Below are positions 1 through 8,510 of a DNA stretch of 20,135 nt, piece after piece (positions within the stretch are counted from its first letter, which is position 1; each line of letters begins with the position of its first letter). Source of the stretch: a virus; the IMG/VR virus record IMGVR_UViG_3300018080_004965, positions 1 through 20,135 of that record; one strand, written 5' to 3'. A program made the position numbers and the translations under genes. The notes under the pieces were generated by a model. That model saw only the letters and a list, made by a program, of their open reading frames with translations, was not told where the DNA came from and ran no database searches.

Positions 1-633
1 GAGGGCGATGAAATTCAGGTTGAGTGCGATCCGTGGGCTTGGGAAATTGGAAAAGCTGTACAGTGGGCGATGGAAAAACTAAAAGGAATTCCAACTCATT
101 CAGGTAGGGACACGGCTGGAATTGAAAGGGCAATAGCTTATTTGAAAAGGTTTAATGGTGAAATCTCTAAAATCGTGCAGTCAGATCTCGATGGATCATT
201 GGACGCTAAATCTATAGAAACTTTAGAGAAACTTAGGGAACAAGCTATAAAAGGTATTGATAGGTTAGAAGAGCGTTTAGAGCAAATTATGGAATCTAAG
301 TATTCCAAGAAAAAAAAGAAATCTAATGCGGATCCCGAAATGGTAAAAGAGGCTCAAAAGGCTGCTAAATTTACTGTTGTAGTACCATTGTTCATATCAT
401 CAATGGCTAGAACTTGTATAAATTCTATGGTTTCTGCGGGTAAGGATATTGAAGATTGCTTTGCTCAAATAGTTAAAACATACGATCTTACCAATAGAGA
501 ACAAGCAGAATTAATGCAGCTACTTGCAGACATGGGTTATCCTGTGCGAAGGCCGCGTGGACATTTGTTGGACGAAGAGATTGATACGTCATCTGAAGAT
601 AATTTAGATTGGTCTGTGCAGTATCCGGCATAA
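1..633 (+). CDS. Uncharacterised phage protein, 5' end cut by window edge
   Basis: The reading frame is open from base 1, so the ATG at 70 is probably internal: 23 sense codons precede it in frame, and it lacks a convincing ribosome-binding site. About 210 codons are visible. The protein is helical and charged. It has a likely coiled coil around codons 50-95 of the visible part, a lysine run (KKKKK) encoded by an A-rich tract near 308-320, and a conserved-looking C-terminal block containing LTNREQAELMQLLADMGYPV, followed by an acidic tail. I do not recognise a family. It ends 11 bases before the next start and lies just upstream of the terminase, so a packaging or virion role is possible by position only. 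A small terminase subunit was considered, but nothing in the sequence supports that over other options. Confidence 0.75.
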   Translation, partial: EGDEIQVECDPWAWEIGKAVQWAMEKLKGIPTHSGRDTAGIERAIAYLKRFNGEISKIVQSDLDGSLDAKSIETLEKLREQAIKGIDRLEERLEQIMESKYSKKKKKSNADPEMVKEAQKAAKFTVVVPLFISSMARTCINSMVSAGKDIEDCFAQIVKTYDLTNREQAELMQLLADMGYPVRRPRGHLLDEEIDTSSEDNLDWSVQYPA

Positions 634-644
634 AGGAATTAATT

Positions 645-1355
645 ATGAGTAGAGGAAACTATAGATTTAGTCGCGGTCAGAATCATGATTATGTTAGAGG
701 CGAGCGTGTAGATTGGCTTGATAGATTTGCTGATAGTGTGGCAGGAGAAAATGAAAATGGTCAAAATGGTCAAAAATCTGCCGTAGAAGTAGCGCGTAAT
801 AGAAGTCATCAGTCTTTAATTGATCAAATTAATTCTATTGTATCTAATAAACCTGTACACGCAACTGTTGAGAGTAAGGTTCAGGAGATGCAGGAGAGAA
901 TAGGCTTGAAAGAATATTTAAAGCGCGTATCTAATGAGGAGGATGGTAATACCAAGACGGCGCAGGATATTATTGAATCTAATCCCGATGAAGTATCAGA
1001 ATTAGAAAATCAGGATCAAGAAGAGCAAGATGTATCTGATGTGTTTGATGAGCTGCCAAATGGAGATGATGTTAAGGATTGGATTAAATTTTTTATAGAA
1101 AGAGATCATGGGGCTGTAACTGTACCAGCTATATTGAATGATATTTCTGATGCTTTTGGGGGCGAGATTGGTGGTGTTGTGGCGGATGATCGTTTGGCCA
1201 AATATATTAGCGATAGCATTATAGAAAAGCAGCGCGGTTCAGTTATGTCTATAGATGATTCTGTAAATCCAAATGCAAAGGACGATATTACCGAAGATGT
1301 AGATAATGCTAATTCTGATTATTTTCGCGTATGTAAACCTAGTTCGGGATATTAA
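645..1355 (+). CDS. Uncharacterised acidic phage protein upstream of terminase
   Basis: The start is the ATG at 645, because AAGGA at 633-637 sits 7 bases upstream; a TTG 36 bases earlier in frame has no such site. The 236-residue product has a basic, Arg/Tyr-rich N-terminus (residues 1-30) and a helical stretch with IGLKEYLKRV near residue 86. A Glu/Asp/Gln-rich linker follows at about 112-140. A compact-looking block at about 143-195 contains WIKFFIERDHGAVTVPAIL, and the tail is acidic. No catalytic motif or known family is recognised. It lies between another unknown gene and the large terminase, with 10 bases to the latter, so it is probably cotranscribed with packaging genes. A small terminase or head-completion role is only a positional guess. 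Confidence 0.8.
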   Translation: MSRGNYRFSRGQNHDYVRGERVDWLDRFADSVAGENENGQNGQKSAVEVARNRSHQSLIDQINSIVSNKPVHATVESKVQEMQERIGLKEYLKRVSNEEDGNTKTAQDIIESNPDEVSELENQDQEEQDVSDVFDELPNGDDVKDWIKFFIERDHGAVTVPAILNDISDAFGGEIGGVVADDRLAKYISDSIIEKQRGSVMSIDDSVNPNAKDDITEDVDNANSDYFRVCKPSSGY

Positions 1356-1365
1356 AATTTAACGC

Positions 1366-3339
1366 ATGGGTAAGTTTGAAGATACGAGAGCGAAACACAG
1401 GGAAGACTTGTTTTCTCAGATGGTTGATGGTGTTTTAGCCATTGATCCGGTAGCGTTTTGTCAAAAATATCTAACTTTAGACGGTGCGCCATTTAGATTG
1501 AGTGGAAATGGTTATAAGCCATTTGCCGATATTTATAGATATATTGGTGTTAAAGCGTTAGAGCCAGATGCAAAACCAGTAGTTTTTATTAAAGGGCGCC
1601 AGGTTGGTGGGACAACAATGGCTGCCGCATTAGAACTGTTTTTTATGGCGTCTGGGTTGTTTGGAGTTAACGGCAAATCACCTATGCGCATAATGCATTG
1701 CTTTCCTTTGCTTGAGCTTGGGTACGCCTATACTAAGACTAAATTAAACTCTCTAATTAAGACATCCAAAATGGTCGCCACTGATCTTACAGACAAGCGA
1801 GCATTGGCTAGGGGTCAGGGAGCTAAAGCATATATTGAATCAAAAATTGATAGGGCAGCAGCGTCTAGTGATTCAATGACGTATAAACAATTTGAAAATG
1901 GAAATTATTTGTTTATAGAATCAACGGGATTAACCGCTGATAGAATAAGAAGTTTTACAGCAGATTGTATGTTTATGGACGAAGCTCAAAACATTCCCGG
2001 AGCAGCGTTAGCAAATGCTACAAAGATTTTATCACAAGCAAAATATGGTAAGGTTGGTGATGGTGTACAGGTTTATTTCGGAACTCCTAAACAAAAAGGA
2101 TCTGAATTTCATAAAATGTGGATGATGTCTTCTCGCCAATATTATCATTTGGGTTGTGAGAATTGCAAAGAATATTTTCCATTATATACGCCAGAGTCTA
2201 GTGAGTGGGAAAACATTTGGATAGAAGATAACATACCGCCGGATTATGTAGATCCAAAAACCGGATTAAAACCACATGGCTTTATTGTTAAGTGTATTCA
2301 TTGTGGGCATGAGCAAGATAAACGCCCGGCAGCAGAGCGTGGTAAGTGGTTTGCTTCTAATAAAGATGAGAATTATAAGTATGTTGGTTATCATTTAAAT
2401 CAGTTATTTATGCCGCACTTTGATCGGGCTAAAGTTATATCTGAAAAACCAGAAAACCATCCATTCAATACCGAAAGAGCATATCAAAACGAGGTGTTGG
2501 GAGAGTTTTATACTGGTGATGCCGCGCCTATAACTGCGGAGCAAATCCATGATTTATGCGCTGATATGGAGCGTAAATTCAGGCGGCATATTGCATTAGA
2601 AGAGGGAAAGCGTGTATATCTTGGTTTAGACTGGGGGCAGAAGGCAGATATCGATCAAATGTTAGTAGGTGGTCAAGAGAGACAGCCGCAGGGGCAATCA
2701 TATAGTGCGGCAGTAATACTAACTGTAGACGGTCCATTTTTATTGTCTATTCAATTTGCAAAATTATTAAAGAAGAATGATCCTGATTATAAGAGAGGTG
2801 TGGTTGACGAATTAATGCGCAGATATAGTGTGTCTTTGGCAGTAGGGGATATTGGACATGCCAACGATTTAACTTACACTCTTCAAAAAGATTATGGTGA
2901 TAGATTTTTAGCCAGTCGGGCTGGTGGCAATATAAAAAATCATGTAAAGTTTCTAGATGATGTATTTCCTAAAGAAATAAGATTTGACAAGAATTTTTAT
3001 ATTGAAGAAATGTTTGCTTGGTTGAAAAAGGGGCAAATTAGATTTCCGTTTGGTTCATATGAACAAATAGGGTGGTTGGTTCAACATTGCTCATCCATGG
3101 AAATGAAAGCCACCATGGACAGATCTGGTGATATAAATATAAAATATGTAAAAGGATTAACGCAAAATGATGGCTTTATGGCATTAATTAACGCTTATTT
3201 GGCGTATAGATATGATGCCACAAATGGATTTAAGATTATACACCCTGATCGTATGAATAACGAGCCTGAGCAGCAATCAAGTATTCCTGCTGTTTTGGGT
3301 CATTGCGCCTATATGAATCCGATGAATAGGAGCAGGTAA
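1366..3339 (+). CDS. terL: Terminase large subunit (ATPase and nuclease)
   Basis: This 657-residue protein is the DNA-packaging motor. The N-terminal ATPase has a Walker A variant GRQVGGTT at residues 77-84 and a Walker B CMFMDEAQ at 201-208 (Asp205, Glu206). A coupling-type motif FGTP lies at 238-241. Between ATPase and nuclease are two CxxC pairs (Cys264/Cys267 and Cys310/Cys313) that could bind one zinc, as in lambda GpA-like terminases. The C-terminal RNase H-like nuclease shows LGLDWG at 419-424 (Asp422), VGDIG at 493-497 (Asp495) and NDGFMA at 601-606 (Asp602), the expected acidic triad. The length is normal for the family. The ATG follows the previous stop by 10 bases and has no strong Shine-Dalgarno, so translation may depend on the upstream gene. 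The stop codon abuts that of the opposing phoH gene. The family call is secure; the subgroup is inferred. Confidence 0.95.
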   Translation: MGKFEDTRAKHREDLFSQMVDGVLAIDPVAFCQKYLTLDGAPFRLSGNGYKPFADIYRYIGVKALEPDAKPVVFIKGRQVGGTTMAAALELFFMASGLFGVNGKSPMRIMHCFPLLELGYAYTKTKLNSLIKTSKMVATDLTDKRALARGQGAKAYIESKIDRAAASSDSMTYKQFENGNYLFIESTGLTADRIRSFTADCMFMDEAQNIPGAALANATKILSQAKYGKVGDGVQVYFGTPKQKGSEFHKMWMMSSRQYYHLGCENCKEYFPLYTPESSEWENIWIEDNIPPDYVDPKTGLKPHGFIVKCIHCGHEQDKRPAAERGKWFASNKDENYKYVGYHLNQLFMPHFDRAKVISEKPENHPFNTERAYQNEVLGEFYTGDAAPITAEQIHDLCADMERKFRRHIALEEGKRVYLGLDWGQKADIDQMLVGGQERQPQGQSYSAAVILTVDGPFLLSIQFAKLLKKNDPDYKRGVVDELMRRYSVSLAVGDIGHANDLTYTLQKDYGDRFLASRAGGNIKNHVKFLDDVFPKEIRFDKNFYIEEMFAWLKKGQIRFPFGSYEQIGWLVQHCSSMEMKATMDRSGDINIKYVKGLTQNDGFMALINAYLAYRYDATNGFKIIHPDRMNNEPEQQSSIPAVLGHCAYMNPMNRSR

Positions 3340-4668
3340 TTATAATATTTTAGACGCCTCTGTGGCCAACCTACTTCTTTCCCCCTTAACTAGAGTGATA
3401 TGGCCCGCTATTGGTGAGCCTCTAAATGCTGAGGCTACATGGGTTAAACCATTATTTATAGCATCGAGATGTGGACTATCTGTTTGTTCTATATCTCCCG
3501 TTAGAACAATTTTGGTTCCATATCCGGCGCGGGTTAGTACTGTTTTTATTTCGTTTTTTGATAAATTTTGGGCTTCATCTATAATCATATAAGTGTTTGG
3601 AATGCTTCTGCCTCTAATATATGTAATAGGTTCTAGATATATCTTATCCGCATATTGACCTAACCTATCTCTCCAGTCTTCTTTGAACGATCCTTTTCCT
3701 TTTGTCTTTTTCTTATAGGATGTTAGAAAATCTAGACTATCAATAATTGCTTCCATCCATGGTTCCAGCTTTTCTGCGAGATTGCCCGGAAGATAACCTA
3801 ACTCATTGCCTACGGCTTGCATTGGCCTGTATATTATAATCTTATTATATGTTTTTTGATTAATTAATAGTTCTAAACCGGCAGCAACTGCCAGAATTGA
3901 CTTGCCGGTACCTGCACGTCCAATCAGTGAAACTAACGATACATCAGGATCTAACAACAAATTAGCGGCAAATTCTTGTTCTTTATTCTTGCTATTTATA
4001 CTCCACAATTCACTACCGCGCACCACATGTATTTCATTTTTTATACGTCTGCCCAGTGTGGTTCCATTTCCATATTCATCAGCAAAATGAACACATTCAT
4101 TGGGCAATATATTTTTTAATATTTCATTTTCGTCACAACTAATTATTTTATCCTTGCATAATTTTCCGCTGAGTTCTGGACTAGTTATTGTAACGATACC
4201 TGAATATAATCTATTGGCCCATTTAGAGCTTTTTACAGTTTCTTTTTCATAATCTTGAGAACAAATATCAAACGATTGCGCTCGTATTCTTAAGTTAATA
4301 TCTTTACTAACCAATACGATTTGATTTGGTTTATATGTTGTTTTCAAATTGTATGCGCAGGAAAGTATTTGGTTGTCCCCATATTCTGAGTCACCGAACA
4401 TAGATGCATTGCCAGATTTGGTGTCAACTTTAATATTAATATTGTTATCTATTTGAATTCCCTCATGAATTTTGCCCAGCGCACAAATTTCATCAAGAAT
4501 TCTGATAAAGGTTCTAGCGTTCTTTCCGGCATCGCTAGCTGTTCTTTTAATTTTGTCTAATTCATTTAATACATAAACATGTAAAATAATATCAGAATCT
4601 GGAAATTTTTCAAAACAATATGGGTCATAGGCTACTACGGATGTGTCTAAAACGTATATTTTTTTCAT
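3340..4668 (-). CDS. phoH: PhoH family protein with N-terminal PIN domain (PhoH2-like)
   Basis: The 442-residue product starts MKKIYVLDTS, where PIN domains usually begin. PIN-domain acidic positions are Asp8, Glu36, Asp98 (GDNQ) and Asp123 (SKDINLR). The C-terminal half is a PhoH ATPase with Walker A GRAGTGKS at 250-257, a YRPMQ motif near 280, GYLPGNLAEKLEPW at 291-304, and Walker B MIIDEAQN at 361-368. PIN-PhoH fusions (PhoH2/YlaK type) are described as RNA helicase/ribonucleases. In phages PhoH is widespread but its role is unsettled. An in-frame TTG at 4713 would add 15 residues. The best Shine-Dalgarno (AGGAGG, 4735-4740) lies too far from either start, so the start is uncertain. It is the only minus-strand gene here and has its own promoter. 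It meets the terminase stop to stop with no gap. Confidence 0.92.
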   Translation of the reverse strand: MKKIYVLDTSVVAYDPYCFEKFPDSDIILHVYVLNELDKIKRTASDAGKNARTFIRILDEICALGKIHEGIQIDNNINIKVDTKSGNASMFGDSEYGDNQILSCAYNLKTTYKPNQIVLVSKDINLRIRAQSFDICSQDYEKETVKSSKWANRLYSGIVTITSPELSGKLCKDKIISCDENEILKNILPNECVHFADEYGNGTTLGRRIKNEIHVVRGSELWSINSKNKEQEFAANLLLDPDVSLVSLIGRAGTGKSILAVAAGLELLINQKTYNKIIIYRPMQAVGNELGYLPGNLAEKLEPWMEAIIDSLDFLTSYKKKTKGKGSFKEDWRDRLGQYADKIYLEPITYIRGRSIPNTYMIIDEAQNLSKNEIKTVLTRAGYGTKIVLTGDIEQTDSPHLDAINNGLTHVASAFRGSPIAGHITLVKGERSRLATEASKIL

Positions 4669-4802
4669 ATGTGTGTTCTGCTTTGTTTTTGTTTCTATTT
4701 GATAATTTGACAAATAATTATAAACTGTTTTTAGCCTCCTATAATCTCATATGTTATATATTGTTTGTGAGTAGATTTTGTTTTGATAAAGTATCTCATT
4801 TC

Positions 4803-4831
4803 ATTATCCTAAATGAAAACGTTCCTGTCAT
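4803..4831 (-). promoter_or_regulatory. Sigma70-type promoter for phoH
   Basis: On the minus strand, ATGACA (4826-4831, 5 of 6 match to TTGACA) is followed by exactly 17 bases and then GATAAT (4803-4808, 5 of 6 match to TATAAT). Transcription would start near 4796 and run leftward into phoH. A 7-base inverted repeat, TTTCATT/AATGAAA (4799-4805 and 4812-4818), overlaps the -10 box and spacer and could be an operator, though AT-richness makes chance plausible. No comparably good promoter is seen for the rightward portal gene. Confidence 0.6.
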
Positions 4832-4843
4832 AATGAATGCTAT

Positions 4844-4902
4844 TTAAGTAATATATCGTTGGGTTGTATTATACGATTTTTTGCTGGAAATTGTTAAGTA
4901 AT
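4844..4902. repeat. Direct 9-bp repeat in the phoH-portal divergent gap
   Basis: TTAAGTAAT occurs at 4844-4852 and again at 4894-4902, exactly 50 bases apart start to start. The divergent gap between phoH and the portal gene runs from 4669 to 4967 and is the longest non-coding stretch in the window. Apart from the phoH promoter and this repeat it holds only AT-rich sequence, including a tandem ATCAAT at about 4905-4917. The repeats may be binding sites for a regulator of the rightward genes, but there is no independent support. Confidence 0.3.
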
Positions 4903-4967
4903 TGAATCAATATCAATATTTGGACCTTCTAATAGAGACGATTGTATCCTAATATAGGCAATGTAAA

Positions 4968-6734
4968 ATGATAAAAACTAATTCGGAAAGATTTATGAGT
5001 AATAGGCAAGTTGCGCCAGTAGCATCAAGGCATATGGCACAATCTGTTAGTCAGTATAGGCGTGGAGTTTTGGAAGATGAAGTGGCTGCTGGGCTTTATC
5101 GAGAGGAGGGGAGTTCTGCCGTGGGTGGATATCATATTCCGGAAAGATTTGCTACAACTTCAGCAGCTAATGTCTTGTCCAGTTCTATGAATAAGAATGC
5201 GTCATTTCGTTCTTTTGCTCAAAGCTCTGATAATGTTGGAGTGGGAGCGGCTGGTGGTTCTGGTGGCTTTAGAGGAACTGGTGGGACGGTTCGGCAAGTT
5301 CCTGAAATATATAGTCCCCTTTGGCTTACTAGTAACTTAAATTTACCAAGAGATAGAGCTACAATTAATGCTTGGTGTAGATCTTTCTTTGCTTTAAACC
5401 CAGTAGTTCAGAATGCCATTTCTTTACATTCTACATATCCAATATCAAAATTAAATATTAGTTGTAAAAGCGAAAAGGTTCAGAAATTTTTCGAAATTAT
5501 GATCGATGAGATCGATTTAATGAATATTTGCGTACAGATTGCTCAAGAATTTTGGACACTTGGTGAGGCATTTGTTTATGCAGAATTAGATGAAAGGGCA
5601 GCTAAGTGGAGCAGGCTTTTAATTCAAAATCCTGATTATGTAGTTGTTAAGCACTCTGTTGTGGCCGGAGAGCCTGTATTAAGTTTGCGTCCAGACGAGA
5701 ATCTTAGGCGCATTATTACATCCAATAGACCTTCTGATATTCAACAAAGGAAAAAGCTTGATCGTAGTATTATTGAGCATGTGCGGCGTGGTGAGAATAT
5801 TCCTTTGAATAATTTTTATGCTTCTCATTTGTGCCGTAAAATTGCACCTTATGAGATTCGTGGTACTGGGTTGGTAGTAAGTTGTTTTAGACAATTAATG
5901 TTATTCGATTTATTGCGCGAGTCTAAGTTCGCTCAAGCTTACAATCTTATCAATCCTGTAACACTAATAAAAGTTGGTAATGAAAATTATAAGCCCAGCC
6001 CTACAGATCTTGAGGCTTGGAGAGACGTGTGGGAAAGCGCTGAATACGATAAAGATTTTAAGATCTTTACACATGAAGCTGTAAACGTAGAGAGAATTGG
6101 GGCTTCTGGACAAATCATTGATATTTCAGGTGATGTGACCCAGTTATTGAAAGAGATATACATTGGTTTGATGGTGCCGCAGGTTATTATGGATGGCGGG
6201 AGTGAGGTAACTTATGCTAATGGAAGTGTAAGTTTAGATGTGTTGCGTCAGAGGTATATGCAGTTTAGAAATATGTTATCTAGCTGGTTGCGAAGAAAGA
6301 TATTTGCTCCAATTTCTAAAATTAATGACTTTTTTGAATATGTTGATGGTGAAAAAGTTCTTATAGTTCCAGAAGTTGAGTGGAATCATATGTCGTTATT
6401 TGATACTAATGATTATATTCAAGCATTAACTCAATTAGTTCAAGGAGATACAAAGAAAGCTTCTATGCAAACTCTTTACAGATCTATGGGATTAGATTGG
6501 GAGGACGAGAAGAGAAAGATGCGCGATGAGTCTATTCAGGAGTCTATTATGGCTAAGGAAAAGGAGGCTCTTGGTACTATGACATTGAATGAATTAAGAG
6601 CTATTGGTCCTGAAGATGAGATCAAAGAGTCGGTAGATGAGCCATTGCCGGGAGAATCGCCTGCAGGTGGTGGAGAAGAAATGGGAATGCCGCCAGATAT
6701 GGGCGGAGGTGGCGGAGATATGCCGGCCATTTAA
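4968..6734 (+). CDS. Portal protein
   Basis: The 588-residue product would form the dodecameric portal ring at the capsid vertex through which DNA is packaged. The N-terminal 110 residues are low-complexity, Ser/Gly-rich and probably disordered. The portal core runs from about 115 to 500. It includes NPVVQNAISL (144-153), a wing-type segment around 190-240, the IAPYEIRGTGLV segment (292-303) preceding a long helix, and the stem/clip-like stretch ANGSVSLDVLRQRYMQFRN (417-435). The C-terminus (565-588) is Gly/Met/Pro-rich. Position after the terminase supports the call. Two starts are possible: ATG 4968, with only a weak AGG upstream, and ATG 4995, with GGAAAG 4 bases upstream, giving 579 residues. 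I kept the longer one. The portal assignment is by overall pattern rather than a catalytic motif. Confidence 0.8.
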   Translation: MIKTNSERFMSNRQVAPVASRHMAQSVSQYRRGVLEDEVAAGLYREEGSSAVGGYHIPERFATTSAANVLSSSMNKNASFRSFAQSSDNVGVGAAGGSGGFRGTGGTVRQVPEIYSPLWLTSNLNLPRDRATINAWCRSFFALNPVVQNAISLHSTYPISKLNISCKSEKVQKFFEIMIDEIDLMNICVQIAQEFWTLGEAFVYAELDERAAKWSRLLIQNPDYVVVKHSVVAGEPVLSLRPDENLRRIITSNRPSDIQQRKKLDRSIIEHVRRGENIPLNNFYASHLCRKIAPYEIRGTGLVVSCFRQLMLFDLLRESKFAQAYNLINPVTLIKVGNENYKPSPTDLEAWRDVWESAEYDKDFKIFTHEAVNVERIGASGQIIDISGDVTQLLKEIYIGLMVPQVIMDGGSEVTYANGSVSLDVLRQRYMQFRNMLSSWLRRKIFAPISKINDFFEYVDGEKVLIVPEVEWNHMSLFDTNDYIQALTQLVQGDTKKASMQTLYRSMGLDWEDEKRKMRDESIQESIMAKEKEALGTMTLNELRAIGPEDEIKESVDEPLPGESPAGGGEEMGMPPDMGGGGGDMPAI

Positions 6735-6746
6735 ACATGTGTACTT

Positions 6747-6790
6747 AATATAATATTTGGAAAAGGCCATGCATATTCTTATATTATATT
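6747..6790. repeat. AT-only inverted repeat between portal and next gene
   Basis: AATATAATAT (6747-6756) is perfectly complementary to ATATTATATT (6781-6790) across a 24-base loop. A direct repeat ACATGTGTA flanks it at 6735-6743 and 6801-6809. The element contains a TATAAT-like hexamer at 6749-6754 but no matching -35 box. It could be a regulatory or RNA-processing element in the 93-base gap, or a product of AT-rich composition. Confidence 0.3.
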
Positions 6791-6827
6791 GATTGACGGG
6801 ACATGTGTATCTTTTAGAGGAACAACT

Positions 6828-8510
6828 ATGCTACATGACGATTATAATGATGATATTATTCTAATAATGGCTAAACAAGAAGACGGCGAAGTTGGCTGGT
6901 ATAAAGAGGCCATAGGTGGCGGTCGTATAAGGCGCTGGGTTACTGAGAGATTTTCGCCAAAGTTTAGAGATTCAATGACGCAACTACGTAAAATTGATGA
7001 AAATTTACGAGATTGGGTTGGTGATTTGAAGGGTGATGTAAAGAAGATTAGAAAAGCATTTAAATCTAAAAGAATTATTGATGTTGCTATTTTAATGAGT
7101 CAATTGAATGCTAAATTGAATACAGCAAACCAATACGCTCAAGAGGCTCAGGCGCTTCAAGAATCTCAGATAGAAGATTTTGAAAAGAAAAATATTGAGG
7201 ATTTATTATTATTAAAGGATTGGCACGAAAGGCAAACTAAGACTGCGACTGCTGGTTGGTTTACTGATTTAGCTAGAAAATATATGTCTTGGCGATTGAC
7301 AACGGCAGAAAGAAAGCGCCGAAATGAAAAAATTAAAAAAGTAATGGATTTGGCAGATGTTATCGCGCAGAATACTAAGCGTTATTTAGGTTTGATGAAA
7401 GAAAACCTTAATAAGGGCGATATAAACGAATATATCAGACTTGCTAGATTGTTGGGTGCTCAGCAAAGTAAATTTGAACAAGAGTTTGCAGACCTTTATA
7501 ATACATATTTTGCCCAAACTGTTCAAGAGATGTTGGATGAAGAAAGAGAAAAGATTGAAGAGGAACGTGCTAGAAGAGAAGAAGAATTGTCACCAGGTTT
7601 ACAAGAGGCATTAGAGAAAAAGCGAGAAAGAGAGCAAGCAAGCGAGTCTGGAACTGAGATTCCTGAATTTGTATTAGATTTGCCAGAGGAAGAAGTGGTT
7701 GAGGAAGAAGTTGTTTCTCCAACAATTCCAATAGAACCTGCTGATGTTGTACCAGAGTCCGAAGTAGTGCCAGAACAATCGGTACCAGAACAATCGACAC
7801 CAGAACAACAAGGCCCAGAACAAATGGAGCTTCCTTTAGAGCAACAAGAAGATAAGAGACAGTTAGAGCTTTTTGATAAGTCAACAATGGAGAGTGGTGG
7901 TAAGAAACCAGTTACAAAGGACGAATACAACAGAATGTTTGAAGAAATGTTACCTAGCAATTTTTTCGATCTTGAGGCGGAAGAACAAGTTAAAGTACAA
8001 GATAAAGTTAAGTCTGATTTAGATAAGACGGTTGTAATTGCGATAGATGTAAATGTTGGCATAGTAAAACAATCTAGATATGTATCTACAGAGCAGGTCT
8101 CTAGATGGATGAATGGTTTAGATTATGTAATAAACCAAATGAGAGAGATCGTTGTGCGAGAAGAGAACGTGCCATATACAGAACCGAGTGAAGATGTGCC
8201 TGAAACATCTAGAGACGCCCCAGTAACAATGCACAGTACTGTTGCAGAAGTTCCAGAAACAGGTGAACAGGAAAGTGCATCACCACAGTGGCCAGATGCG
8301 GTTGAGGTGTTTCGAGGGAAAGGCTTTGTTCCAACCAACATATCAGAATCACACATACAATTTGTTGGATTATTAAAAGAAGCATCTGTGGCTAATGATT
8401 CGAATTTGTTGGCATATATGATGCTTAAGTATGCTGGTGCTATAGAAGATATTGATTTAGATAGTAGTTTGAAGTTACTTGCTATTGCTGAAGGTATTTT
8501 GAATGGATAA
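6828..8510 (+). CDS. Uncharacterised coiled-coil virion-region protein with Pro/Glu linker
   Basis: The start is ATG 6828, because AGAGGA (6816-6821) is 6 bases upstream; an in-frame TTG at 6789 lacks a site. The 560-residue product has a helical, lysine-rich N-terminal half (about 30-275) with long coiled-coil stretches. A Pro/Glu/Val/Gln linker at about 280-350 includes a four-fold PEQ repeat (315-332) and ends in RQLELFD (344-350). A folded-looking segment follows at about 360-445, then a second disordered Pro/Thr/Ser/Glu linker (447-490). The C-terminal helical hairpin is at 508-560. Its stop overlaps the start of the transglycosylase gene by 8 bases, which suggests translational coupling and joint function. 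No family recognised; a virion structural or internal protein is the most likely role. Confidence 0.8.
   Translation: MLHDDYNDDIILIMAKQEDGEVGWYKEAIGGGRIRRWVTERFSPKFRDSMTQLRKIDENLRDWVGDLKGDVKKIRKAFKSKRIIDVAILMSQLNAKLNTANQYAQEAQALQESQIEDFEKKNIEDLLLLKDWHERQTKTATAGWFTDLARKYMSWRLTTAERKRRNEKIKKVMDLADVIAQNTKRYLGLMKENLNKGDINEYIRLARLLGAQQSKFEQEFADLYNTYFAQTVQEMLDEEREKIEEERARREEELSPGLQEALEKKREREQASESGTEIPEFVLDLPEEEVVEEEVVSPTIPIEPADVVPESEVVPEQSVPEQSTPEQQGPEQMELPLEQQEDKRQLELFDKSTMESGGKKPVTKDEYNRMFEEMLPSNFFDLEAEEQVKVQDKVKSDLDKTVVIAIDVNVGIVKQSRYVSTEQVSRWMNGLDYVINQMREIVVREENVPYTEPSEDVPETSRDAPVTMHSTVAEVPETGEQESASPQWPDAVEVFRGKGFVPTNISESHIQFVGLLKEASVANDSNLLAYMMLKYAGAIEDIDLDSSLKLLAIAEGILNG

Noticed and set aside
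308-320. A-rich slippery tract in the first gene (also near 18466) as a programmed frameshift site
   Set aside because: Each gene continues in the same frame with sensible composition on both sides, and no long alternative frame opens downstream.
3132-3139. TATAAATA, identical to the T4 late promoter core (also at 19185-19192)
   Set aside because: In DNA this AT-rich several chance copies are expected on two strands of 20 kb. One lies inside the terminase gene and the other directly before a terminator, so neither is positioned to drive a gene.
7523-8062. A 179-codon minus-strand open frame opposite the coiled-coil gene
   Set aside because: It lies entirely opposite the Pro/Glu linker and flanking regions of a real gene, and its Ser/Thr/Cys-rich composition is the complement of the repetitive sense strand. 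No start signal was seen.
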